64,000 nt of DNA, taken from Leptolyngbya sp. PCC 7375. GTDB lineage: Bacteria; Cyanobacteriota; Cyanobacteriia; Phormidesmidales; Phormidesmidaceae. The number at the start of each line of letters is the position of its first letter. Within the stretch, counting starts at the first letter, position 1. Where the stretch lies: positions 7,599,961-7,663,960 of the forward strand of contig NZ_JH993797.1 of assembly GCF_000316115.1 (NCBI RefSeq), written 5' to 3'. Positions 26,127 through 34,864 of this stretch are shown here, piece by piece. The position numbers and the translations under genes are program-made. The notes beneath the pieces were generated by a model. The model saw only the letters and a program-made list of their open reading frames with translations. It did not search any database and was not told the origin of the DNA.

Positions 26127-27416
26127 TTATGAGCCTAATGCAACTTCATTGATATTGCTGTTCAAATGTCGGGGTAACACTCTATTTTTCAAAGCGATGC
26201 AATCTGCCAAATAGGTTGCATCACGAGCAATGCCCGAAAAGCGCCCCGAACCCCAGGTGTATAACCAGGGCAATCCTAAGAAATAGAGACCTTGGATAGT
26301 CGTAACTCCGCGCTCATGACCCGGGTACCCTTTGCCATCAAAGACAGGAATATCTACCCAGCTAAAATTTGCATGATACCCGGTAGACCAAATAACTGTG
26401 GAGATTTTTTCTGTTACCAAATCTAACGATAAAAGACTTGTTTGAGGTTGCCAAACGACTTGATAAGGAGGATCAATGGGAGCCTCAAGCTGATGCTTTT
26501 CGATATAGCTATCAATAGTCTGCTTAATACTTTCAGCCACAGCATCTGCTTGATCGAGATTGTGGCCGAGGTCATCCTGAAATTCTAAGGAATCACCTTG
26601 GACATGCTTGAGTTTGCCGTAGAGCTTCATGCCTTCTAGGGCAAACTGTCGTAGATCAATCTCACGTCCGCCGCCTCGACCTGTTACATAATGGTTTGTC
26701 TTGGTGCGGACAGACTCTTTCTGAGGATGCTCGTCAATGGACATGTCGTAATAACCCATCTGATCCAGCCAGTCCACCACATCCTTACCTCGATATCTTC
26801 GAGGTGAACGGGGTGCACCGCCAACACATAGATGCACCTGTCTGCCAGCCAGGTGTAAATCTTCTGCGATTTGGCAGCCTGACTGGCCTGTACCGACTAC
26901 TAACACAGCCCCCTCTGGTAAAGTCTCAGAGTTCTTATACTCAGAAGAATGTAACTGGGTTACACTCGACGGCAGCCGCTCAGCCATCCTAGGCATTTTA
27001 GGCGTGTGATAACCGCCCGTGGCAATCACAACTTGGTCTGCAATGTAGTGACCGATAGAGGTCTCTATCTCAAATACGTTTTCCGGCTTACTGATTTTCG
27101 AAACAGTGACACCCTCTTTAATCAGGGGCTTGAAAGATTTAGCATAATCTTCAATATATTGAACAATTTCGTCCCGTTGCATAAAGCCATCCGGGTCATT
27201 GCCAGGATATGGATAGCCAGGTAACAGACACTGCCAGTTAGGTGTCACCAGGCAGAATGTATCCCATCGCTTCGAGCGCCAGGAGTGAGCAATTTTGTTC
27301 TTCTCAAAAATAATATGGTCGATGCCGCGTTGCTTCAGGCAATAACTAATAGACAGACCAGCTTGACCTCCACCAACAATAGCAACGGGAAAATGTGAAC
27401 TAGTAAGTGCCCGCAT
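26127..27416 (-). CDS. nitH: Flavin-dependent oxidoreductase of the nitrilase cluster (MSMEG_0569 type)
   Basis: 429 aa from the ATG at 27416. The frame extends to a TTG at 27452, but the promoter described below places the transcript start about 8 bp inside that region, so the ATG at residue 13 is preferred. It has two dinucleotide-binding motifs: VGGGQAGLSISYCL near the N-terminus (FAD) and VGTGQSGCQIAED in the middle (NADPH), as in flavin monooxygenase-like proteins. The MSMEG_0569 family is the flavoprotein member of Nit1C clusters. It is transcribed away from nitB with its own NtcA-type promoter. The substrate is unknown. Confidence 0.87.
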   Translation of the reverse strand: MRALTSSHFPVAIVGGGQAGLSISYCLKQRGIDHIIFEKNKIAHSWRSKRWDTFCLVTPNWQCLLPGYPYPGNDPDGFMQRDEIVQYIEDYAKSFKPLIKEGVTVSKISKPENVFEIETSIGHYIADQVVIATGGYHTPKMPRMAERLPSSVTQLHSSEYKNSETLPEGAVLVVGTGQSGCQIAEDLHLAGRQVHLCVGGAPRSPRRYRGKDVVDWLDQMGYYDMSIDEHPQKESVRTKTNHYVTGRGGGREIDLRQFALEGMKLYGKLKHVQGDSLEFQDDLGHNLDQADAVAESIKQTIDSYIEKHQLEAPIDPPYQVVWQPQTSLLSLDLVTEKISTVIWSTGYHANFSWVDIPVFDGKGYPGHERGVTTIQGLYFLGLPWLYTWGSGRFSGIARDATYLADCIALKNRVLPRHLNSNINEVALGS

Positions 27417-27451
27417 AAATTCAGTCCCTGAAGACAATGGGTTACAGTTCA

Positions 27452-27493
27452 ACCATAAAAATCAGCACTGGAATCACCTGTAGCAACAGATAC
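27452..27493 (-). promoter_or_regulatory. NtcA-activated promoter of nitH
   Basis: On the minus strand GTATCTGTTGCTAC (27493-27480) is a perfect GTA-N8-TAC NtcA box. It is followed after exactly 22 nt by TATGGT (27457-27452), matching the -10 pattern TAN3T. This is the canonical class II NtcA architecture. Confidence 0.75.
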
Positions 27494-27671
27494 CAAAACC
27501 TGAAATCTCGGCTTATGGTCAGGCTTTAACGATAAACCCCTGTCTAAAGACGTAGAAAATTGACACCGACATCCTTTAACCTGCACTTTTGAACAGGAGA
27601 CTGTCCTTTGGAAATATCTCTCATGAAAATAAATTGGTTTAGCTGTCTCATTTGTCAGGCTTACTGACTTT

Positions 27672-27713
27672 GTAACAACAGATACGAGAATGGTGACTGA
27701 GACCTTTTAAGCT
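27672..27713 (+). promoter_or_regulatory. NtcA-activated promoter of the nitB operon
   Basis: GTAACAACAGATAC (27672-27685) is a perfect GTA-N8-TAC box. It is followed after exactly 22 nt by TAAGCT (27708-27713), a TAN3T -10. The nitB ATG follows 31 nt later with GGGAG (27731-27735) as ribosome binding site. The inner eight bases (ACAACAGA) nearly match those of the divergent nitH box (GCAACAGA on the same strand). Confidence 0.8.
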
Positions 27714-27744
27714 GCTGACAAATTCATATTGGGAGCAGCGTCAG

Positions 27745-28227
27745 ATGCCTGAAGTAACTACTCCAGCTCATAAGGCTGGTGATTTTTTTGTTGACTACGA
27801 AGAGAAAGTATTTCCTGATGTTCAAGCAGAACCTGGTGAGAAAGCACTGGTCGCGTTTCACACAGTTGCCTTCGAAGGATCTATTGGTTTAGTTAACTTA
27901 TTGCAGGCAACTCGTCTTATCCGTAAGGGCTTTGAAACATCGGTTCTGCTTTACGGTCCTGGTGTTACTTTAGGGGTGCAGCGCGGTTTTCCCAAGATTG
28001 GAGACGAGGCTTTTCCTGGGCACCTGGCCATGAATAATCAACTGGTGAAGGTCATGGAAGAGGGTGGTAAAGTCTATGCCTGCCGATTTGCCTTGCAGGC
28101 GCTGTATGGCCATGGTGAGCCTTCTTTAATCCCTGGCATTACGCCCATTAACCCTTTGGATGTCTTGGACATTATCTTGATGCACCGTAAGGATGGGGCG
28201 TTTGTTCTCGATACTTGGACCATGTAA
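27745..28227 (+). CDS. nitB: Nitrogen-starvation response protein of the Sll0783/MSMEG_0572 family
   Basis: 160 aa. The sequence (DYEEKVFPDV, ALVAFHTVAFEGSIGLVNLL, YGPGVTLGVQRGFPKIGDEA, DAFVLDTWTM-like end) fits the Sll0783 family, a DsrE-like fold conserved as first gene of Nit1C clusters. Its orthologue in Synechocystis is strongly induced by nitrogen starvation through NtcA, in line with the promoter seen here. Molecular role unknown. Confidence 0.9.
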   Translation: MPEVTTPAHKAGDFFVDYEEKVFPDVQAEPGEKALVAFHTVAFEGSIGLVNLLQATRLIRKGFETSVLLYGPGVTLGVQRGFPKIGDEAFPGHLAMNNQLVKVMEEGGKVYACRFALQALYGHGEPSLIPGITPINPLDVLDIILMHRKDGAFVLDTWTM

Positions 28228-28245
28228 AAAAGGCACTGGTACTCT

Positions 28246-28338
28246 GTGGCGTAAGTTTGCCCATGATCAAATGTGGATGAGTCGATGGGTGGATGGGTGG
28301 ATGAAATAACTGCCAAATTTCTGCTATCGGGTACTATG
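28246..28338. repeat. Interspersed repeat R3, copy 1
   Basis: GTTTGCCCATGATCAAATGT, GGATG units and ACTGCCAAATTTCTGCTATC, then GGGTACTA, occur here just after nitB. A closely similar copy lies at 49059-49150, just after the Nif11 gene. The central part has tandem GGATGGGTG units. Two otherwise unrelated genes therefore have the same 3' element. Confidence 0.65.
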
Positions 28339-28339
28339 T

Positions 28340-28383
28340 AGTAGGTATTGGGTGTCAGTTTTGTCTAACACCTATTACCTACT
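28340..28383 (+). terminator. Long hairpin between nitB and nitC
   Basis: AGTAGGTATTGGGTGT pairs with ACACCTATTACCTACT (16 bp with one mismatch and one G-U). There is no T-tract, so it may be a processing or attenuation element or a dispersed repeat rather than a simple terminator. Confidence 0.4.
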
Positions 28384-28433
28384 GTCTAACACTCTAAAAC
28401 GATGTTGAAAATCCTGTGGGGGAGAAAGTATCT

Positions 28434-29432
28434 ATGGACTATTCTCGAGTCGTAAGAGCAGCTGCGGTACAGATTTCACCTGTATTGCATAGCTGTGAAG
28501 GTACATTGGGAAAAGTCTTGAAGGCCATTGATGACGCTGCCCGTGAGGGGGCTAATTTAATTGTCTTTCCAGAAACGTTTGTCCCCTACTATCCATACTT
28601 TTCATTTGTGCTGCCCCCCGTGCTGATGGGCAAAGAGCATATGAAGCTTTATGAAGAGGCTGTTGAGGTGCCTGGGCCGGTCACTGAGGCGGTGGGCCGT
28701 GCCGCTCGTAACCATGAGATGGTCATTGTGCTGGGGGTAAATGAGCGGGATAAGGGGTCTCTTTATAACACTCAGTTAATTTTTGATGCAGATGGTACCT
28801 GTCTGCTTAAACGACGCAAAATCACGCCTACTTACCACGAACGCATGGTTTGGGGGCAGGGGGATGGGTCTGGTTTACAGGTGTGCGATACGGCAGTTGG
28901 TCGGGTTGGGGCCCTGGCTTGCTGGGAACATTACAACCCGCTAGCCCGATATAGTTTAATGGCCAACCATGAACAGATTCACTGTGCTCAGTTTCCGGGC
29001 TCCATGGTAGGAGAGGTTTTTGCAAACCAGACTGAGGTAACGCTTCGCCACCATGCGCTGGAGTCTGCCTGTTTTGTGGTCAATGCTACGGGTTGGTTAA
29101 CGCCTGATCAGGTGAGTGAGATTGCTCCCAGTGAAGCGTTGGAGAAAGTTTTGCGGGGTGGCTGCTATACCACCATTATTAGTCCGGAAGGTGTGCCGTT
29201 GTGTGAACCGATTCGGGAAGGAGAGGGGATTGCGATCGCAGATCTAGACTTTTCCCTAATCACCAAACGTAAGCGCATGATGGACTCAGTCGGCCACTAT
29301 GCCCGTCCTGATTTATTACAACTAACCGTTAATAAAACCCCGTATTCTGTCGTATCCCCAGAGAGCACAAGTCAAGATATCTCCTCTGATGTTTTAAATC
29401 CTTCGCCCACACCCGAAGAAACACCAGAATAA
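28434..29432 (+). CDS. nitC: Nitrilase of the Nit1C cluster (Nit6803-like)
   Basis: 332 aa from the ATG at 28434, which has GGGGGAG 10 nt upstream; a GTG at 28416 is less likely. The nitrilase triad is present: E47 in VFPETF, K129 in KRRKITPTYHERMVWGQGDG (about) and C163 in ALACWEHYNPL. The family hydrolyses nitriles to carboxylic acid plus ammonia. Nit1C clusters have been linked to use of cyanide as nitrogen source, so the natural substrate may be a cyanide-derived nitrile. The C-terminal 25 residues are low complexity (Ser/Pro rich) and probably disordered. Confidence 0.92.
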   Translation: MDYSRVVRAAAVQISPVLHSCEGTLGKVLKAIDDAAREGANLIVFPETFVPYYPYFSFVLPPVLMGKEHMKLYEEAVEVPGPVTEAVGRAARNHEMVIVLGVNERDKGSLYNTQLIFDADGTCLLKRRKITPTYHERMVWGQGDGSGLQVCDTAVGRVGALACWEHYNPLARYSLMANHEQIHCAQFPGSMVGEVFANQTEVTLRHHALESACFVVNATGWLTPDQVSEIAPSEALEKVLRGGCYTTIISPEGVPLCEPIREGEGIAIADLDFSLITKRKRMMDSVGHYARPDLLQLTVNKTPYSVVSPESTSQDISSDVLNPSPTPEETPE

Positions 29433-29546
29433 AACAGTGCCCTCAGCAAGACAACCTGCTTCATCCCAGCTTCTCTCGCTGCCGATTCCCCACTGCCCAT
29501 TCCCTCAAATTCATTCACCCTTTAGATTTCTCTTTTTTCTTCCACC

Positions 29547-30629
29547 ATGAATTCACAGCAGGTGATTACTGAGCTTCAGACCAAGGGCCTCAACTTGGTC
29601 ACCGATACCGTTGGTGCATCGGGCCGTAAAGGAGGAGCCGGTCCATCCGATCATAAGGCAGTCACCATTGGTGAAACCACCTTTATGGTTCCGGTGTATA
29701 CGGATGGTGCAGCCCAGTCACCCTATGGTGTGGATTGTGAGTCTGGCAAGTCTGTTCTCACTAAGGATGATCAGGTGATCACCGAGTTAGATTTTCCAGA
29801 ACAGCCTCGGTTTTATGATCTACAAACTGTTGACGGCATCCCCTATTGGAAGATTGCTCTGCTCCACAGTCGCAATGTTCTTGCGACAACAGTTCTCCAA
29901 ACCTGCATCCGCTATGAGAATCGGAAAACAGCCTGTCAGTTTTGTGCCATTGGTCAATCGTTAGCCGCCGATCGCACCATTGCTCAAAAAACACCAGCGC
30001 AACTGGCTGAGGTCGCTGAAGCCGCTGTCCGTTTGGACGGAGTGGAGAACATGATTATGACCACAGGCACCCCTAACACAACCGATCGCGGTGCGGCCTA
30101 TCTAACCGAATGTGCCCAGGCGATTCGTGCCCGTGTAAATCTTCCCATTCAAGCCCAGTGTGAGCCCCCCAATGATTTTATCTGGTTTGATCGCATGCGT
30201 GCAGCAGGCATCGACAGTTTAGGCATGCATCTAGAAGCGGCAGACCCCGAGGTGCGCGCTAAGATTATGCCGGGTAAAGCCAAAGTACCTCTTTCCTATT
30301 ATTTCAAAGCGTTTGAAGCAGCCACCAAAGTCTTTGGTCGCGGTCAGGTCAGCACCTATTTATTGGCTGGACTGGGGGATAGCCAAGAGACATTACTGGA
30401 GGTCAGCGAACGGCTAATAGATATCGGTGTTTATCCCTTTGTTGTTCCCTTTGTTCCCATTGGGGGCACGCCATTGGTTGACCATAAGCCTCCCAGCAGT
30501 GAGTTTATGTATGACCTGTATCAGGGCATTGGGCAAATGCTGAAGCAGGCGAATCTGTTATCCAGTGAGATGAAGGCGGGCTGCGCTAAATGTGGGGCTT
30601 GTTCGGCGTTGTCTTTGTTTGAGAGTTAA
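29547..30629 (+). CDS. nitD: Radical SAM protein of the nitrilase cluster (MSMEG_0568 type)
   Basis: 360 aa. Cysteines that may hold the Fe-S cluster are in TCIRYENRKTACQFCAIG, spaced CX9CX2C rather than the usual CX3CX2C. Other barrel elements follow: NMIMTTGTPNTTDRGA, PIQAQCEPPNDFIWFDRMR and GLGDSQETLLEVSERL. A second cysteine cluster (CAKCGAC) ends the protein. The family is always linked to Nit1 nitrilases. Its reaction is not established; it may convert the substrate into or from the nitrile. Confidence 0.88.
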   Translation: MNSQQVITELQTKGLNLVTDTVGASGRKGGAGPSDHKAVTIGETTFMVPVYTDGAAQSPYGVDCESGKSVLTKDDQVITELDFPEQPRFYDLQTVDGIPYWKIALLHSRNVLATTVLQTCIRYENRKTACQFCAIGQSLAADRTIAQKTPAQLAEVAEAAVRLDGVENMIMTTGTPNTTDRGAAYLTECAQAIRARVNLPIQAQCEPPNDFIWFDRMRAAGIDSLGMHLEAADPEVRAKIMPGKAKVPLSYYFKAFEAATKVFGRGQVSTYLLAGLGDSQETLLEVSERLIDIGVYPFVVPFVPIGGTPLVDHKPPSSEFMYDLYQGIGQMLKQANLLSSEMKAGCAKCGACSALSLFES

Positions 30630-30656
30630 AGAATTTACGGGCCAATGGTCTACCGA

Positions 30657-30815
30657 CGTCAGAGGCTTGGCGGTACCTGGTTCCCTTGAGCAAGGGGAAC
30701 CACTAGGGAGGGGGTATCAACAACTGGCGCTATCGGTCGAGAGCCCTCCGCCTACGGCACCTCCCCTAAAGCCCAAAGGGCATGCGCTAAAGCGTAGCGT
30801 AAGGGGAGGAGGTTC
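30657..30815. repeat. Interspersed repeat R1, copy 2
   Basis: GGCGCTATCGGTCGAGAGCC and CTCCGCCTACGGCACCTCCC match the copy at 16475-16580, preceded by the same GGTTCCCTTGAGCAAGGGGAACC hairpin type. It lies between nitD and nitE inside the operon. Confidence 0.65.
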
Positions 30816-30866
30816 TAAGAAATAATTTCACCATTGGAATTATGTTCATATAAATTTTTCAAAGCC

Positions 30867-31379
30867 ATGAAAAAACGTACGTATAGTTTTCAACTTGCCC
30901 TTTCTAAACCAGATATTGCCAACTATTTCAACCTGCGGCAACAGATTTTCTGTGAAGAGCAAGGTCTATTCCAGGGGCATGATCGCGATTCCATTGACAA
31001 TACGTCGTACCCCATTGTGGCCATTGCCCACATGCCCGACCAGCCTGACCAGGTTGTCGGTGTGGTGCGTATCTATGAGGAGACACCTCGGCTTTGGTAT
31101 GGTGGGCGTTTAGGTGTGCATCCAGATTTTCGGCGGGTGGGTCGCATTGGTAAAGGATTGATTCAAAAGGCAGTAACAACAGCGAATACTTGGGGGTGCG
31201 ATCGCTTCCTCGCCACCGTTCAACTGCAAAACGTGCGTTTCTTCACCCGCCTCCATTGGCATAGCCTGGAGGAAATTGAAATCCTGGGACACCCCCACCA
31301 TCTGATGGAAGCTGATTTGGAATATTATCCTGCTACGGAGCAGCCTCGTCCAGAATTACCACTGGCGCAGGTGGCTTAG
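30867..31379 (+). CDS. nitE: GNAT N-acetyltransferase of the nitrilase cluster (MSMEG_0567-N / Sll0786 type)
   Basis: 170 aa from the ATG at 30867; the frame continues upstream only to a TTG inside the repeat. The GNAT core is visible: VGVVRIYEETPRLWYGGRLG, followed by VHPDFRRVGRIGKGLIQKAV (acetyl-CoA P-loop RRVGRIG). The start FNLRQQIFCEEQGLF is typical of the Nit1C member. In actinobacteria this domain is fused to the next one as a single protein, while here they are separate genes. Confidence 0.88.
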   Translation: MKKRTYSFQLALSKPDIANYFNLRQQIFCEEQGLFQGHDRDSIDNTSYPIVAIAHMPDQPDQVVGVVRIYEETPRLWYGGRLGVHPDFRRVGRIGKGLIQKAVTTANTWGCDRFLATVQLQNVRFFTRLHWHSLEEIEILGHPHHLMEADLEYYPATEQPRPELPLAQVA

Positions 31380-31421
31380 GGGGGGAATGGTAGAGTGTTA
31401 GATTTGACTCTTGTTTCCCCC

Positions 31422-31570
31422 AGAATTTGGGAAACCCCAGTATGCCTAATGGGGATAACACAGATACTTCCACCCAAAAAAGGGGGACTTCCAGTCGGTA
31501 TAGCCTTTTCGGGAGAATGCCTAAGTATCTCTAACCCCCCTTCTCCCCAGGAAGAAGGGGCCGGGGGATG
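31422..31570. repeat. Interspersed repeats R2 (copy 1) and R5 (copy 2)
   Basis: R2 covers 31422-31524, beginning AGAATTTGGGAAACCCCAG and ending TATAGCCTTTTCGGGAGAAT, GCCTAA. A copy of about the same length lies in frame inside the giant CIS gene (60105-60204) and a short piece at 51299-51330. R5 (CTTCTCCCC...AAGAAGGGG) at 31537-31570 matches the hairpin at 14476-14499. It runs up to the nitF start codon. Confidence 0.75.
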
Positions 31571-31576
31571 AGGGCC

Positions 31577-32575
31577 ATGCAACCCACCACCCCTAAAACC
31601 GATCAACCCAGCCTATCTACCCTGGTTAACTCTCTCCAGGAATCTGTCAGTATCCTCAACAAACAGGATATCCAAACAGCTGCTACAGCCATTGGGCAAT
31701 ATGTGCAAACGGCTGCCGGAGCTCCCATTCGCTTAGGTGATGACTGTGCGGCCATCCCCGATGGCGATGGTTATCTCCTGCTGGCTGCCGAAGGTCTTTG
31801 GCCCCAGCTCGTTACCCAGGATCCCTGGTTTGCGGGCTGGTGTGCCATTATGGTCAACATTTCGGATGTTGCATCCATGGGAGGGGTACCCATCGCCGTA
31901 GTGGATACACTTTGGAGTCAATCTGTTACCGCCTGCACTCCTTTGTGGAAGGGAATGCAGGCGGCGGCCCGTGCTTACAATGTGCCTATTGTTGGCGGGC
32001 ATACCAATTGCCATAGCCCCTACGATGGTCTTGCCGTTGCCATATTGGGGCGCGCACAGCGGCTAATCACCAGTTTTGATGCACAACCCGGCGATGATTT
32101 GGTCATGGTGGTAAACATGGCGGGCAGTTACTACGAGACCTATCCGTTTTGGAATGCTGCAACAACAGCTGAGCCTGCGATGCTGCGACAACAGATAGCT
32201 TTACTCCCTGAGCTGGCGATGGCTGAGTTGTGCACCGCAGGGAAGGATATCAGCATGGGCGGTCTGGTGGGCACCCTGCTAATGCTGGCTGAATCGTCAG
32301 GGGTGGGGGCTACCTTGAACCTGGATTTGGTCCCGCACCCACCGAACGTTGCCTGGGAGAAATGGCTCACGAGTTTTCCTAGCTTTGGTTTTCTTTTTAC
32401 TGTGCCGCCTGAGCATCTTGCCCAGGTCAAGAAACTGTTTCAGCCCCATGGGTTAACGTGTAAGGCTGTGGGTAAGGCGACAACGGGCTCTCAAATTATT
32501 CTGCAGCAGGCGGGAGAGCAAGAGCTGTTTTGGGATATGGTTTATCCATTAACAGGGTTTGGACAACGTGAATAA
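31577..32575 (+). CDS. nitF: AIR synthase-related (PurM-like) protein of the nitrilase cluster (Sll0787 type)
   Basis: 332 aa from ATG 31577 (ATG 31568 three codons upstream is inside the repeat). The PurM/SelD/ThiL-type fold is indicated by IRLGDDCAAIPDGDGYLLLA, WCAIMVNISDVASMGGVPIA, VVGGHTNCHSPYDGLAVAI (all glycine and acid loops binding ATP-Mg) and the C-terminal GVGATLNLDLVP. It is probably an ATP-dependent enzyme acting on an amide or amidine. The cluster role is unknown. Confidence 0.88.
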   Translation: MQPTTPKTDQPSLSTLVNSLQESVSILNKQDIQTAATAIGQYVQTAAGAPIRLGDDCAAIPDGDGYLLLAAEGLWPQLVTQDPWFAGWCAIMVNISDVASMGGVPIAVVDTLWSQSVTACTPLWKGMQAAARAYNVPIVGGHTNCHSPYDGLAVAILGRAQRLITSFDAQPGDDLVMVVNMAGSYYETYPFWNAATTAEPAMLRQQIALLPELAMAELCTAGKDISMGGLVGTLLMLAESSGVGATLNLDLVPHPPNVAWEKWLTSFPSFGFLFTVPPEHLAQVKKLFQPHGLTCKAVGKATTGSQIILQQAGEQELFWDMVYPLTGFGQRE

Positions 32576-32626
32576 TTAGGGGAATTATCTAAATTTACAG
32601 TATGCAGAAATATGAATCGTAGACCT

Positions 32627-32712
32627 GTAGGGACGCACTGCTGTGCGTCCGATTCAGAATCCTGGCCATTTGCTTATATCTCGAAGGGCGCACGCAGAGA
32701 CGCCCCTACAGA
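32627..32712. repeat. Interspersed GTAGGGACGCA-type repeat
   Basis: TGTAGGGACGCACTGCTGTG, CGTCC and later GGGCGCACGCAGAGACGCCC, CTACAG are two halves of the dispersed inverted repeat seen in many cyanobacteria. It lies between convergent stops of nitF and the RetSat-like gene and may act as a terminator for both. Confidence 0.55.
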
Positions 32713-32730
32713 TTCCTAAAATTGTTCGAT

Positions 32731-34383
32731 CTATGTGCCTAAACGCATTGTGTGTGATGTTTCTGTAAGGCTATTCTCTTTATGCCCCTGGGCCTTCGCC
32801 GCCTTCGCAAATACCTGAGGCATAGATATCCCATCAGGCAAGTGACTGGTCGTCAAAACTGCTCCCATCATTGAGCCAGCAATACCCATCATACAAACAT
32901 CACTACCGGTCATATAGAGCCCTGGCACCGGTGTTTTGATCTTGGTCCAGCCTCGGTTTTTGGCTGCAAATCGTTCTGCGTGCATGGGTAATCCGTATAT
33001 TCCACCTTGGGGATGATCTGTGAAATGTTCATTAGTGAGAGGTGTGGATACTTCGCAGTAGTCCACGAGATCTGAGAACCCTGGATAATGTTGTTCAACC
33101 ATGTCTAGCAAAACGTTCTGGATACGTTGCTTGAGGGCATTGTAATCTTGATCTCGATGTAACCAAGGCTGATCGCGCCAGGTGGCAAAGCTAGCGTAAT
33201 CGGCAGAGGCGATCAATTCAGCCGTGTGTTTTTTGGCATGAGGATTTTTCAGCGATGGAAACGACAGATATACCTGAAGTGGCTGACCTGTATGAATCCA
33301 GCTCCCCTTTTGTTGCTCCACAGCCTCATGGTCAAAAGTATCGTAAATCCAATGGTTTTCGCCCTTGAAACCCAGCTGTTGTGGATCATCTTTGAAACCG
33401 ATGTATACAGACACATTTGTGGCTGGTGGATGCGCTTCCACAAATTGTTGCAAAGATTCTCGGAATGGAATGGGATAGTCGTCTGGAATGAATTTGAAAT
33501 AGGTGTTATAGGCTCCAGCATTAGATACGATTGCAGGTGCATAATAGTCTTCAAATGTCTCTTCTTTTGCTTTCAAATTACGCACCCGCACCCCAGCAGC
33601 CTTGTCACCGTCAAGCAAAATTTCGGTAACTTCTCGGCTCACCAATACGTTGCCTCCCTTAGCTTCAACTACCTGCTGTACGCTTTTAGCAATGGTGCCA
33701 GATCCGCCTACAGGATAATAGCCTCCGTTGAGATAGTGGTTAACAATCGTGGCATGGAGGGCAAAGGGACTGTCTGCTGGTGACAGACCATAGTCTAACC
33801 ATTGAGAGGCGAGCAATGCCTTCAGCTGGGGATCTTGAAAGTGTTGATCTAGATAGTCTTGAGTTGTCAGATTGAGACTAGTTCCATGCCAGAGTTTTGC
33901 CACTGCACCTACTACTTTGAACAGAAAAGCACTGTTGTGTTTGGCTGCATCGAGAAACAATGCTGCAGCTGCTTTGGGAATATCCTTGAAGTACTGACGA
34001 ATGGCCTGGGATTCTTTTGGAAACTGCTTGGTTAGGTCAGATTGAAACTGTTTAGGGTCACCATAAAGGTCGAAACTGAACTCGGGATAGACAAATTTTT
34101 CAAAGGGCTCTGGCATCTTTTGCCACTGCACCTGTTGGTTCGTAATCAGGTCAAATAAATTACGAACTTCAGAGCCTGCTTCCATTTGCCCAACATAGTG
34201 TAGACCTGGATCCCAACTAAACCCTTTACGTTGGAATGTGTGGGTAAAACCACCTGGGACAAAATGGCGCTCTAGAATCAGCACACGCTTATCGCGTAGC
34301 TGAGCCATCAAACTAGCCACGGTTAACGCGCCAATACCAGAGCCAATCAAGATTAGGTCGTAGTCTTTGCGTGTAGTTTTCAT
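32731..34383 (-). CDS. RetSat/CrtO-type FAD-dependent carotenoid or retinoid oxidoreductase
   Basis: 550 aa from the ATG at 34383; a TTG at 34395 would add four residues. The N-terminal dinucleotide fold reads DYDLILIGSGIGALTVASLM with an ERHFVPGGFTHTFQRKGFSW continuation, as in retinol saturase, CrtISO and CrtO. The C-terminal motif GLYMTGSDVCMMGIAGSMMG is the second FAD-binding element. It is probably membrane-associated and acts on a polyene, but which one is not decided by sequence. It converges on the nitrilase operon. Confidence 0.85.
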   Translation of the reverse strand: MKTTRKDYDLILIGSGIGALTVASLMAQLRDKRVLILERHFVPGGFTHTFQRKGFSWDPGLHYVGQMEAGSEVRNLFDLITNQQVQWQKMPEPFEKFVYPEFSFDLYGDPKQFQSDLTKQFPKESQAIRQYFKDIPKAAAALFLDAAKHNSAFLFKVVGAVAKLWHGTSLNLTTQDYLDQHFQDPQLKALLASQWLDYGLSPADSPFALHATIVNHYLNGGYYPVGGSGTIAKSVQQVVEAKGGNVLVSREVTEILLDGDKAAGVRVRNLKAKEETFEDYYAPAIVSNAGAYNTYFKFIPDDYPIPFRESLQQFVEAHPPATNVSVYIGFKDDPQQLGFKGENHWIYDTFDHEAVEQQKGSWIHTGQPLQVYLSFPSLKNPHAKKHTAELIASADYASFATWRDQPWLHRDQDYNALKQRIQNVLLDMVEQHYPGFSDLVDYCEVSTPLTNEHFTDHPQGGIYGLPMHAERFAAKNRGWTKIKTPVPGLYMTGSDVCMMGIAGSMMGAVLTTSHLPDGISMPQVFAKAAKAQGHKENSLTETSHTMRLGT

Positions 34384-34633
34384 GGTGACCTCCAACGGTC
34401 AAACTGATGATGATTGCGATCGCAAAATGAAGAGAATTATCAGAGTATCGACGCAGCGTTGAATAAACTTTGCCCACCAAGGCAATACATAATCGACACC
34501 CAAACCTAGGCTATAACACCAATGTTTACATCGACAACATAAGTTTAACCCCAGATGTTTCTATTGTCAACATCCGAAGTTAAATACTGGAAACCCATAA
34601 ATATTCTGGATAATGGTGAGTCCTTCTAGTCAA

Positions 34634-34864
34634 ATGACATTGAAAGATGCCCAAGCACTGACCCAAGAAGTTCAGGTTCAAAAAGAACAGGTCGAAACCT
34701 GATTGCAAGAGCAAGAGACCTTAACCCATGAAGCCTATGAACGGGCTCAGATGTTGGAAAAGACTTTGAATAATTTACGCCAAACCCAGATGCATAATCA
34801 TGCCACTCTTTTAACAGCAGTTGCCGTCGGCACGGTCGTTGATCTTAAAATTTCATTTTACTAA
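34634..34864 (+). pseudogene. Broken signalling coiled-coil fragment
   Basis: The frame from the ATG at 34634 reads TLKDAQALTQEVQVQKEQVE, then a TGA, then LQEQETLTHEAYERAQ and LEKTLNNLRQTQ. The pattern is that of the linker helix just before the H-box in cyanobacterial hybrid histidine kinases. The kinase itself is missing. The 3' end runs into the 51-nt palindrome, whose left arm supplies the last codons and stop. Confidence 0.5.

Noticed and set aside
28280..28310. GGATGGGTG tandem as CRISPR or minisatellite of interest
   Set aside because: Too short; it is part of the R3 repeat.
33226..33783. 185-aa plus-strand ORF opposite the RetSat-like gene
   Set aside because: Antisense shadow with Trp/Cys-rich nonsense composition.
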